DNA of 64,000 bases, from assembly GCF_026153355.1 (NCBI RefSeq), contig NZ_CP110636.1, positions 3,286,001-3,350,000 on the forward strand. Reading direction: 5' to 3'. The position numbers were made by a program, and so were the translations under genes. The notes below the pieces were generated by a model. The model was not told where the DNA came from. It made no database searches and worked only from the letters and a program-made list of their open reading frames with translations. This document shows positions 21,215 to 28,928 of this stretch, in pieces. This DNA is from Streptomyces endophytica (GTDB lineage: Bacteria; Actinomycetota; Actinomycetes; Streptomycetales; Streptomycetaceae). Each line of letters opens with the position of its first letter. Position 1 is the first letter of the stretch.

Positions 21215-22623
21215 CGGTACTCCGCCAGCCTGCGCCCGATCCCCAGCACCGCGCCCAGCGCCCCCACCAGTGTCAGCGCCCCGGCCCCCTCCGGCAGCCC
21301 GCCCAGCGCCCCCCGCCCGGCGTCCGCCGCCGTACGGAACTCCGCCTGCTCGTGCACCAGCGCCCGGGACAGCCCCGACGCCACCCGGTCGCAGGACTCG
21401 CCCGTCGAACCCGCCCCGCCGACCACCTTCGCCAGCGCCAGCTCGTAGTCCCCCTTCTCGTCCGCCGCCCGCGCCTCGGCATGCCGCACCTGCCACTGGC
21501 GTACGGACGCCAGCGCGGCGCGCACCGGCGCCCGCCCCGCCTCGTCGTCCGCCAGCGCCAGCGCCGCCCCCAACCGGCTCCGCGCCGCCGCCGGACCCCG
21601 CTCACCCGCCCCCGCCAGATCCGTCATCCGGCTGCGGAAGCCGGCCTCGTAGAAGTCCTGCTGATCATCCGTGAGCACCGCGCCGCGCGCCACCAGCGTC
21701 AGATTCTCGTCCCCGCGCGCCTGCAACGCATCAATCCGCGCCTCATTGAGCACCCGCAACGACCGGGCGCCGTGCTCGTACGACGCCGTCAGCTCCGCGC
21801 GCGCCACCGCATGCCCCACCACCAGCCACAACAACACCGCCACCGAAGCGGCCGTGGCGGCCAGCAGCCCGCGGTTGAACACGCGGTTCGTCCGCCGGTA
21901 ATGCCGCCGCTGCGCCCACCCCAGCGCGGCCACCGCCAGCACCCCCGCCACCAGCGCCGCCCACGGCCAGGCCTTCGCATCGGCGTAGTCCGCCGCCAGC
22001 CGGTCCGTCTCCGCGTCGTACAACGCCCGGGCGGCCGGGAGGAGTTCCGTCCGCATCCGCTCGTTCGCGTACCGCAGATACGCCCCGCCCAGCGGCAGCC
22101 CCTGCCGGTTGTTCGCCCGCGCCGTCTCCACCAGGCCCGTGTACTGCGGCAACTGGCGGTTGAGCCGGGCGATCTGCTCACCCGCGCCGTCCGAACCCCG
22201 GGCACTCTGCGCCGCCTTCGTCAGCAGCTCCGCCGCGGTGGCGATGTCCTTGCCGTAACGCTGCCGGGTCGCCGCATCGCCCTTCCCGCCCGCCAGGAAA
22301 CCGCCGGCGGCCGTGGTGTCCGCGTCCGCCAGCGACCGGTAGATGCTCGCCGCGTCCGCCGTCAGCGGCTGACTGCGCTCCACCACGTCCTCCGCGGCCG
22401 CCGCCCGGTCCGCGACCTGCCACGCCGCGGCCGCCCCGAAGACCAGCACCAGCAGCGCCAGCACCGCCCCGATCACCCGCAGCCGCCCCGGCTCGGTCGT
22501 CGCCGCGGCGCGCAGCTCGTCCAGCCCTCGGCCCAGGCCGGACGGCGCGCCGGAACGGGCGGCGCCGCGCTGCTGGTCGGCACGGACGACACAGATCCTC
22601 CCCCTGGGTCGCTGATACGCCAC
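21211..22623 (-). CDS. glnX: GlnX-like four-helix membrane signal transducer
   Basis: Up to 470 aa. Hydrophobic segments at about residues 51-68 (VIGAVLALLVLVFGAAAAW), 222-240 (WAALVAGVLAVAALGW), 252-272 (GLLAATAASVAVLLWLVVGHAV) and near the C-terminus (ALTLVGALGAVLGIG), with two large helical extracytoplasmic loops between, as described for mycobacterial GlnX. It heads the leftward sensor-kinase cluster. The start is uncertain: the only in-frame start is GTG at 22623 without a good ribosome site, whereas GTG at 22592 sits ideally behind GGGGGAGG but in another frame; one missing C near 22580 would join that start to the main frame, giving 460 aa. Confidence 0.82.
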   Translation of the reverse strand: MAYQRPRGRICVVRADQQRGAARSGAPSGLGRGLDELRAAATTEPGRLRVIGAVLALLVLVFGAAAAWQVADRAAAAEDVVERSQPLTADAASIYRSLADADTTAAGGFLAGGKGDAATRQRYGKDIATAAELLTKAAQSARGSDGAGEQIARLNRQLPQYTGLVETARANNRQGLPLGGAYLRYANERMRTELLPAARALYDAETDRLAADYADAKAWPWAALVAGVLAVAALGWAQRRHYRRTNRVFNRGLLAATAASVAVLLWLVVGHAVARAELTASYEHGARSLRVLNEARIDALQARGDENLTLVARGAVLTDDQQDFYEAGFRSRMTDLAGAGERGPAAARSRLGAALALADDEAGRAPVRAALASVRQWQVRHAEARAADEKGDYELALAKVVGGAGSTGESCDRVASGLSRALVHEQAEFRTAADAGRGALGGLPEGAGALTLVGALGAVLGIGRRLAEYR

Positions 22624-22894
22624 CGGCCGCCCGTCCGCGGCGCCCGAACGCGCTCACGACAAGGACCGGTGCATGGGCAGCAGTATGTCCGCCACCACCG
22701 ACACGCACACCGCGATTGGCTCGATCTTGCCCCGAACGCCCTCGCCACCGGCGCGCGGCGGTCCCGCGAGCCGGCGGTGCCGGTGGACCGGCGCACGACC
22801 CCGGCCCGCCGCCACCGCACTAAAGTGACGGCCGGAGCCTGTCCAGCCTCGTGACCTGGACGGACGGACGCCGAACACATCAGACATCAGAAGA

Positions 22895-23003
22895 CGCCAG
22901 AAGCGGCCGGCGGACGCCAGAAGAACCCCCGAGCCGCCAGAGGTACGCCACGAGACGCCAGAAGAACCCCGAGCCGCCAGAAGTACGCCACGAGACGCCA
23001 GAA
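22895..23003 (+). repeat. six CGCCAGA motifs at about 20-bp spacing upstream of a FadR-type regulator
   Basis: CGCCAGA[AG] begins at 22895, 22915, 22935, 22956, 22975 and 22996 (spacings 20, 20, 21, 19, 21), i.e. two DNA turns apart so all on one face. It lies between the divergent glnX and GntR genes, 60-170 bp before the regulator start. It is followed by CCACCACCACC-type simple sequence. It could be an iteron-like operator; the rest of the 440-bp gap (22624-22890) shows no recognised element. Confidence 0.65.
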
Positions 23004-23062
23004 CAGGCCGGACCCACCACCACCACCCACCCACCACCCACCACCCGAAGGGAAGTGATCTC

Positions 23063-23755
23063 ATGCAGCCCGTCCGCAAGGGCAGGGTGTCGCTCGTGGA
23101 GACCGCGACCGACGAGATCCGCTCCCAGATCGTGAACGGCACCTGGCCGGTGGGCAGCCGCATCCCGCCCGAGAACGCCCTGTCCGATTCCCTCGGTGTC
23201 AGCCGCGCCTCGGTCCGTGAGGCCGTCCGCTCGCTGGTCCACTCCGGCCTCCTCGAACCCCGGCAGGGCGACGGGACCTTCGTGATCTCCGACGACGACA
23301 GCGCGGTCGCCCTCCGCCGCCGGCTCGAACGCGCCGAGCTCAGCCATGTCACCCAGGTCCGCCAGGGCCTCGACGTGGTCGCCGCCCGCCAGGCCGCCAA
23401 GCACCGTACGGACGCACAACTCGCCGGTATCGAGGCCGCACTGGCCCGCCGCAAGGCGGCGCTCGCCGCCCACGACGCCGAGACCTTCACCGCCGCCGAC
23501 GCGGAGTTCCACGTCCTGGTCGCGGAGGCCAGCGACAACCCCGTCCTCGCGGACATCTACCGTTCCCTCAGCGCCGCCCTGCGCGAAGAACTCCGCCGCG
23601 CCGCTTGCCTGGACACCGCCACCGCGGCCGCCACCGATCCGCACTCCCGGCTCGTCGACGCCATCCGTGCCCAGGACCCCCAGGCGGCCGTCGACGCCGC
23701 CGTCCTCCTCCTCGCCGGCCACGTACGCGACCTGGCCCTCCCCCTCGACGACTGA
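23063..23755 (+). CDS. GntR-family transcriptional regulator, FadR subfamily
   Basis: 230 aa, ATG at 23063 with GAAGGGAAG upstream. N-terminal winged helix: IRSQIVNGTWPVGSRIPPENALSDSLGVSRASVREAVRSLVHSGLLEPRQGDGTFV (about residues 14-70) matches GntR. The C-terminal all-helical FCD domain (about 90-225) carries the metal-binding Asp/His pattern (DAEFHVLVAEASDNPVL; H near HVRDL). These regulators usually bind carboxylates or amino acids and repress an adjacent transporter, but no transporter follows here, so the target is unclear. The upstream six-motif array is a candidate binding region. Confidence 0.9.
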   Translation: MQPVRKGRVSLVETATDEIRSQIVNGTWPVGSRIPPENALSDSLGVSRASVREAVRSLVHSGLLEPRQGDGTFVISDDDSAVALRRRLERAELSHVTQVRQGLDVVAARQAAKHRTDAQLAGIEAALARRKAALAAHDAETFTAADAEFHVLVAEASDNPVLADIYRSLSAALREELRRAACLDTATAAATDPHSRLVDAIRAQDPQAAVDAAVLLLAGHVRDLALPLDD

Positions 23756-23838
23756 GCGCCGCCGACGATCGAGCGCCGCCGACGGCTGAGCGCCGCCGAC
23801 GGCTGAGCGCCGCCGACGGCCGAGCGTCTGCCGACGAC
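23754..23838 (+). repeat. 17-bp tandem repeat, five copies, spanning the regulator stop codon
   Basis: Units TGAGCGCCGCCGACGGC repeat head to tail from the regulator stop at 23753-23755 to about 23838; the third and fourth are identical. The 17-bp period changes frame each unit and would place TGA in each frame. Confidence 0.8.
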
Positions 23839-24024
23839 TGAGTCCCCTCGGTGAAGGAACCGCCCCATCGGGGGGCGCGTACATCCCGCCTCCACGCCCC
23901 CTCCTCGCCCCGCGCGCCGCTACCGCCCCCACCCTCCTTCGGCTACTCTCAGTGACGAACGCAAGAGCAGTCGAGCGCGGAACCAGGCAACCTGACCACC
24001 GCGCCCCCATATCCGGAGGTCACC

Positions 24025-24354
24025 ATGAATCGCATCCGCACCCTCCTCGTCCCACTCGCCAACCGCCCCCACGCCGACGCATCACCGCCACCAACTGGCC
24101 ACCTGGCCAGTGGTTTCCTCACGATCGGCACCACGACATACATCGACCCGCACGGCATCTACCCCCTCGACCACCGCTCGGACGGCACCCCGACCGTCAT
24201 CATCAACGACACCACCCACCCCATCACCATCCTCACGGAGAGCAACCGCTCCCATCCCGCCACCGCACCCCCGACCGACCTGCCACCACCCCTCGTCCTG
24301 GCCCCAGGCGAACGCACGGAGACCCGCCGGGGGGACGGGGTGCGGGTGGGCTGA
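24025..24354 (+). CDS. small hypothetical protein
   Basis: 109 aa, ATG at 24025 behind a good GGAGGT site. Central part DPHGIYPLDHRSDGTPTVIINDTTHPITIL looks like a short beta-rich domain; Pro/Thr-rich C-terminus. Base composition is clearly lower in GC than its neighbours, with many ACC/CAC codons. No signal peptide or family recognised. Stand-alone gene, same strand as the regulator. Confidence 0.6.
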   Translation: MNRIRTLLVPLANRPHADASPPPTGHLASGFLTIGTTTYIDPHGIYPLDHRSDGTPTVIINDTTHPITILTESNRSHPATAPPTDLPPPLVLAPGERTETRRGDGVRVG

Positions 24355-24748
24355 GCCGGGGGTGGGGGCCCGGAGGTGGCGTGGAGACGGGGCGGGGTGG
24401 GCGGGGGTGGGTGAGGCCCCAACGTCAGGCCAGGAGCGGCTCACCGACTACGGGGCGAAGTCGGTGAAGCGGGGAGTGTGGGGTTCGGGGGGAAGTCTGG
24501 TGGCGCGGGCGGTGAAGCTGATCGCGTGGTACCAGCCGCACAGCATGAGCCTGCGAGCAGATGCAGGGCCTGCACCGATGGTCCGAGCGCTGGGCCGCCG
24601 AGCTCGTGGCGGCCGCCGAGCTCGCAGCGGCCCCCCGAGGGGCCGGCGACCCGGCCGTAGCGGCGGATGAAGCCCGGCCGTAACGCCGCCCCCCACTTCA
24701 CCACTTCACCCGCTTCCCCTGGAGTGACGAGCCCAACGCCGGCGCCGG
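24355..24748. other. 394-bp gap with a possible gene fragment
   Basis: Starts with G-rich simple sequence (24355-24420), then CACCGAC/GTCGGTG hairpin at 24442-24466. From GTG 24500 (after GGGGGGAAG) a short frame reads VARAVKLIAWYQPHSMSL with strong coding bias; another frame then reads MQGLHRWSERWAAELVAAAEL and ends at TAA 24681-24683. The two do not join by a single base loss. It may be a decayed small gene; not identified. Confidence 0.3.
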
Positions 24749-25729
24749 TTACCCGTACGCCCCCCGCAGCCGCTCATAAGCCCCCGGTGGGGCCGCTGCC
24801 TGGTCCAGGGTGGCGAGGGCGGCGCCGAGGACGGGTGGGGCGGTGAGGACGTGGGGGACGGCCTTGGGAGCGCGTTCGGACAGCAGGCGGGTGAGGTGGT
24901 CGTGGAGGAGGGGGTGGCGGGCGGCCAGGACGCTGCCGCCCAGGACGACGGGGGTGGGGTCGGCGAGGAGGTCCAGGCGGTGCAGGGCGACGGCGGCCAT
25001 GGCGGCGACCTCCTCGGCCTGCCGGGCGACGAGGGTGCGGGCCACCGGGTCGCCGTCGGCCGCCACGGTGAAGAGCAGCGGGGTGAGTTCGTGGCGGCGG
25101 TGCGGGGGGATGCGTCCCAGGTGGAGGGCCTCGATCAGCTCGGCCATGGTGGTCAGCCCGAAGTGGGCGGGCAGGGCGCGGGCGAGTGCGGTGGGGGTGC
25201 CGCGGCCGTCCTCGGCGCGGGCCGCCGACCACAGCGCCTCGTCGGCGAGGTGCGCACCGCCGCCCCAGTCGCCGGAGATCCGCCCGACGGACGGGAAGCG
25301 GGCGATGGCCCCGCCGTGGCCCAGGCCCGCGCAGTTGATGCCGGCGCCGCACACCACCGCCACCCCCACCGGCTCCCCGTCGTCCGGCAGCCCGGCCCGC
25401 AGCAGCGCGAAGGTGTCGTTGCGGACGGACACCGTACGGGCCCAGCCGCGGGCGGTGATCTCCGCGGCCAGTGCCTCCTCCTCCGCCGGGAAGTCGGCGT
25501 TGGCGAGGAAGGCGGAGAGGTGGCCGACGGGGCCGGGCAGTCCGGCTTCCGCGAGGGCGGCGGCCACCAGGGGCGCGAGGGTGTCGACCGCGCGGGCGGT
25601 GCCGACCACCGGTGGCTGGAAACCACCGCCGCGCGCCGAGCCGATCAGCCGGCCGTCGGTGGTCACCAGCGCCACGTCGGTCTTGCTGTTGCCCGCGTCG
25701 ATGGCGAGCGACGTGCCGGTCAGGCCCAC
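24749..25729 (-). CDS. csnK: N-acetylglucosamine-kinase-like sugar kinase (BadF/BadG family), CsnK-like
   Basis: 326 aa, GTG at 25729 (VGLTGTSLAIDAGNSK) overlapping the end of the GH4 gene by ten bases. ASKHA-fold kinase: phosphate-1 loop AIDAGNSKTDVALV, VAVVCGAGINCAG, GRISGDWGGGAHLADEAL and VVLGGSVLA adenosine motif. It would phosphorylate an amino sugar (glucosamine or N-acetylglucosamine) released from imported oligosaccharide, consistent with its place as last gene of a csn-type chitosan-oligosaccharide operon. The long 642-aa ORF from 26677 is out-of-frame read-through over the GH4 gene. Confidence 0.85.
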   Translation of the reverse strand: MGLTGTSLAIDAGNSKTDVALVTTDGRLIGSARGGGFQPPVVGTARAVDTLAPLVAAALAEAGLPGPVGHLSAFLANADFPAEEEALAAEITARGWARTVSVRNDTFALLRAGLPDDGEPVGVAVVCGAGINCAGLGHGGAIARFPSVGRISGDWGGGAHLADEALWSAARAEDGRGTPTALARALPAHFGLTTMAELIEALHLGRIPPHRRHELTPLLFTVAADGDPVARTLVARQAEEVAAMAAVALHRLDLLADPTPVVLGGSVLAARHPLLHDHLTRLLSERAPKAVPHVLTAPPVLGAALATLDQAAAPPGAYERLRGAYG

Positions 25730-26973
25730 GTGAGGTGCTCCCGGTTGTGCGCGATCAGCAGGTCGGTGAGCCGGTCGGCGTGGTCGATCTGGCCGATGAG
25801 GGGGTGGGAGAGGAGTGCGGCGAAGACCCGGTCGCGGCCGCCGTGCAGCGCGGCGTCCAGGGCCAGTTGCTCGTAGGCGGTGACATGGGCGATCAGGCCG
25901 GCGTAGAGGGGCTCCAGGGGGCGTACGGGGAGGGGGGTGGCGCCGGTCGCGTCCACGGTGGCGGGGACCTCGATGACCGCGTCCTCGGGGAGGAAGGGCA
26001 GCGTGCCGTGGTTGAGGGCGTTGACGACCTGGGTGTCGCCGGTGTCCGCCAGCAGGGAGGAGGTCAGCGCCACCGCCGCCTCGGAGTAGTAGGCGCCGCC
26101 GCGCCGGGACAGCAGTTCCGGCTTCTCGTCGAGCGCGGGGTCGGCGTAGAGGGCGAGCAGCTGCTGCTCGATGGCGGCGACCTCGGCGGCCCGGGACGGT
26201 TTGCTGCGCAACTCCTCGACCACCGCGTCGTGTTGGTAGTAGTAGCGCAGGTAGTAGGAGGGGACGGTGCCGAGGCGGTCCAGGACGTGCCGGGGGAGGC
26301 GCAGATCGGCGGCGAGGGTGTCGGCGTGCTCGGTGAGCAGCTTGGGGAGGACGTCCTCGCCGGCGACGCGGACCGACCGCTCCCAGGTGAGGTGGTTGAG
26401 CCCGACGTGCTCCAGGGCGACCTGGCCGGGCTCGACCCCCAGCAGTGCGGCGAACTTCCGCTGGAAGCCGATCGCCACGTTGCACAGGCCGACCGCCTTG
26501 TGGCCGGCCTGCAGCAGTGCGCGGGTCACGATGCCGACCGGGTTGGTGAAGTCGATGATCCAGGCGTCCGGGTTGGTCCGGCGGACCTGTTCGGCGATGT
26601 CGAGGACGACGGGTACGGTCCGCAGCGCCTTGGCGAGTCCGCCGGCACCGGTGGTCTCCTGGCCGACGCAGCCGCACTCCAGCGGCCAGGTCTCGTCCTG
26701 GTTGCGGGCGGCCTGGCCGCCGATGCGCAGCTGGAGCAGGACGGCGTCGGCGCCGTCGATACCGGCGGCCAGGTCGTCGGTCCAGGTGATCCGGCCCGGG
26801 TGGCCCTGTCGGGCGAAGATCCGCCGGGCCAGGCCGCCCACCATCCGGAGCCGGTCCGGGGCGGGGTCGACGAGGACGAGTTCCGCCAGCGGCAGCACGT
26901 CCCGCAGCCGGGCGAAGCCGTCGATGAGTTCGGGGGTGTAGGTCGAGCCGCCGCCGACCACTGCGAGCTTCAT
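25720..26973 (-). CDS. csnH: GH4 6-phospho-beta-glucosidase-type glycosidase, CsnH-like
   Basis: 417 aa, ATG at 26973. GH4 enzymes use NAD+ and a divalent metal to cleave phosphorylated disaccharides by oxidation-elimination. NAD site GGGSTYTPELIDG at residues 7-19, then VLLQLRIGGQAARNQDE, FTNPVGIVT, metal ligands in GLCNVAIG (Cys) and VGLNHLTW (His), and YYYQHDAVVEEL. In csn operons this enzyme acts on phosphorylated chitosan oligosaccharides in the cytosol. Eight bases from the permease gene upstream and overlapping the kinase downstream. Confidence 0.92.
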   Translation of the reverse strand: MKLAVVGGGSTYTPELIDGFARLRDVLPLAELVLVDPAPDRLRMVGGLARRIFARQGHPGRITWTDDLAAGIDGADAVLLQLRIGGQAARNQDETWPLECGCVGQETTGAGGLAKALRTVPVVLDIAEQVRRTNPDAWIIDFTNPVGIVTRALLQAGHKAVGLCNVAIGFQRKFAALLGVEPGQVALEHVGLNHLTWERSVRVAGEDVLPKLLTEHADTLAADLRLPRHVLDRLGTVPSYYLRYYYQHDAVVEELRSKPSRAAEVAAIEQQLLALYADPALDEKPELLSRRGGAYYSEAAVALTSSLLADTGDTQVVNALNHGTLPFLPEDAVIEVPATVDATGATPLPVRPLEPLYAGLIAHVTAYEQLALDAALHGGRDRVFAALLSHPLIGQIDHADRLTDLLIAHNREHLTWA

Positions 26974-26981
26974 ATCCGTTC

Positions 26982-27890
26982 TCAGCCCTTTACTCCGGTG
27001 AGGGTGACGCCTTCGACGAAGGCCTTCTGCGCGAAGAAGAAAACGATGATCACGGGTGCCATGACCAGCAGCGTCGCGGCCATGGTGAGGTTCCAGTTGA
27101 CGCTGTGGGCGCTCTTGAAGGACTCCAGTCCGTAGGAGAGCGTCCAGGCGGCGGGGTTCTGCGCGGCGTAGATCTGCGGGCCGAAGTAGTCGTTCCAGCA
27201 GAAGAAGAATTGGAAGAGGGCGATGGCGGCGATGCCCGGTCTGGCCATCGGCACGACGATCCTCAGCAGGGTGCGCAGTTCGCCGCAGCCGTCGACCTTC
27301 GCCGATTCCAGGTACTCCTGCGGGATGGTCAGCAGGAACTGCCGCAGCAGGAAGATGGAGTACGCGTCGCCGAACGCCATCGGGATGATCAGCGGCCACA
27401 GCGAGCCGGCCAGGTGGAACTGCTGGGCCCACACCAGGTACATCGGGATCACGACGACCTGTGGCGGCAGCATCATGGTGGAGAGGACGAGGACGAGCGC
27501 GGTACGGCGGCCGCGGAAGCGGAACTTGGCGAGCGCGTAGGCGACGGGGACGGCCGAGCACACGGTGAAGAGGGTGCCCAGGCCCGCGTACATCAGGGAG
27601 TTCTTCCACCAGTCCAGGAATCCGGGGGTCTCGAAGACCGTCACGTAGTTGGACCAGTGCCAGGTGGTCGGCCAGAGCTCGCCGCTCATGGCCTGGCCGT
27701 CGCTCATCACGGACGTCAGGAAGACGAAGACGAAGGGGAGCACGAAGAACAGGGCGGCGGCGACGGCGACGGTGTGCACCGCGATCCAGTGCAGCAGCCG
27801 GGTGCGGCGGGCGCGGGCGCGGGCGGCGCCGTCTCCGGGGCGGCCGGTGCGGGCCGGCGCGGTGGGGGCGTCGAGGGTCGTGGTGGTCAT
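26982..27890 (-). CDS. csnG: carbohydrate ABC transporter permease (CUT1, MalG-like), CsnG-like
   Basis: 302 aa, six membrane helices, first at about residues 36-60 (IAVHTVAVAAALFFVLPFVFVFLTSVM). The EAA loop EYLESAKVDGCGELRTLLRIVVPMARPGI contacts a shared ATPase. ATG at 27890, three bases after the CsnF-like stop. No ATPase gene is in the operon, as usual for Streptomyces CUT1 systems served by the multitask ATPase MsiK encoded elsewhere. Confidence 0.92.
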   Translation of the reverse strand: MTTTTLDAPTAPARTGRPGDGAARARARRTRLLHWIAVHTVAVAAALFFVLPFVFVFLTSVMSDGQAMSGELWPTTWHWSNYVTVFETPGFLDWWKNSLMYAGLGTLFTVCSAVPVAYALAKFRFRGRRTALVLVLSTMMLPPQVVVIPMYLVWAQQFHLAGSLWPLIIPMAFGDAYSIFLLRQFLLTIPQEYLESAKVDGCGELRTLLRIVVPMARPGIAAIALFQFFFCWNDYFGPQIYAAQNPAAWTLSYGLESFKSAHSVNWNLTMAATLLVMAPVIIVFFFAQKAFVEGVTLTGVKG

Positions 27891-27893
27891 CGG

Positions 27894-28859
27894 TCAGTCC
27901 TCCGCCGGGAGCAGGCCGGCGCGCTTGCGCATCAGCAGGGTGGTGACGGCCATGGCGATGACGAAGAGCACGAGGGAGAGCACGCACGCCGCGCCGGTGT
28001 TGAAGTTCTGGAAGCCGAGCGAGTAGACGAGCTGCGGGACGGTGAGGGTGGAGTGGTCCGGGTAGCCGGGCTGGATGACGCTGCCGGGCCCGATGGAGAC
28101 GCCGGAGGCGAGCTTTCCGGCCACCAGCGCCTGGGTGTAGTACTGCATGGTCTGGACGACGCCGGTGACCACCGCGAACAGCACGATCGGGGTGATCGAC
28201 GGCCAGGTGACGTACCGGAACCTCCCCCAGGCGCCCGCGCCGTCCAGTTCGGCGGCCTCGTACTGCTCCTTCGGCACGTCCAGCAGCGCCGCCATGAAGA
28301 TCACCATCAGGTCGCCGATGCCCCACAGCGACAGCATCACCAGTGAGGGTTTGGCCCAGGTGGGGTCGTTGAACCAGGACGGTGCGGGGATCCCGAGCGT
28401 GCCGAGGATCTCGTTGACCGGTCCGGTGCCGGGGTTGAGGAGGAAGACGAAGGCGACGGTGGCGGCCACCGGCGGCGCCAGATACGGCAGGTAGAAGGCG
28501 GTTCGGAAGAATCCGACGCCGGTTTTGAGCTTGGTGACGAGCAGGCCGATGCCCAGGCCGAACACCACCCGCAGGGCGACCATCACGACGACCAGCCACA
28601 GCGTGTTCCACAGGGCCGGGCCGAACAGCGGCATCTGTGTAAGGACGTATTTCCAGTTCCGCAGGCCCACGAATTCGGGCGGTTCGATCTGGTTGTAGTG
28701 CATGACGGAGAAATAGCCGGTGGCGAGCAGCGGATAGCCGAAGAACACCGAGAATCCGACCAGCCACGGGGAGAGGAAGCCGAGGACGCGCAGCCGTTCG
28801 CGGGCGCGTTTGCGCCGGAGTGCGGGCGCCGGTGCGGGGGCGGTGGTCGTGGTTGCCAT
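27894..28859 (-). CDS. csnF: carbohydrate ABC transporter permease (CUT1, MalF-like), CsnF-like
   Basis: 321 aa, ATG at 28859 (MATTTTAPA) with CGGAGAA eight bases upstream; a GTG 21 bases earlier is less well placed. Six helices beginning LGFLSPWLVGFSVFFGYPLLA; EAA loop EQYEAAELDGAGAWGRFRYVTWPSITP. Pairs with the following permease to form the membrane pore for imported oligosaccharide. Confidence 0.92.
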   Translation of the reverse strand: MATTTTAPAPAPALRRKRARERLRVLGFLSPWLVGFSVFFGYPLLATGYFSVMHYNQIEPPEFVGLRNWKYVLTQMPLFGPALWNTLWLVVVMVALRVVFGLGIGLLVTKLKTGVGFFRTAFYLPYLAPPVAATVAFVFLLNPGTGPVNEILGTLGIPAPSWFNDPTWAKPSLVMLSLWGIGDLMVIFMAALLDVPKEQYEAAELDGAGAWGRFRYVTWPSITPIVLFAVVTGVVQTMQYYTQALVAGKLASGVSIGPGSVIQPGYPDHSTLTVPQLVYSLGFQNFNTGAACVLSLVLFVIAMAVTTLLMRKRAGLLPAED

Positions 28860-28928
28860 GGCGGTTCTCCGTCGGTTCACCGGCCGTCGTTCCCGGTCGT
28901 TATTGCGGGGACCGGAGGGGTGCGGCCG

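Noticed and set aside
22890-23005. CRISPR array
   Set aside because: Repeats are short (7-8 bp core), spacers are not unique sequences of constant length, and no cas genes are present.
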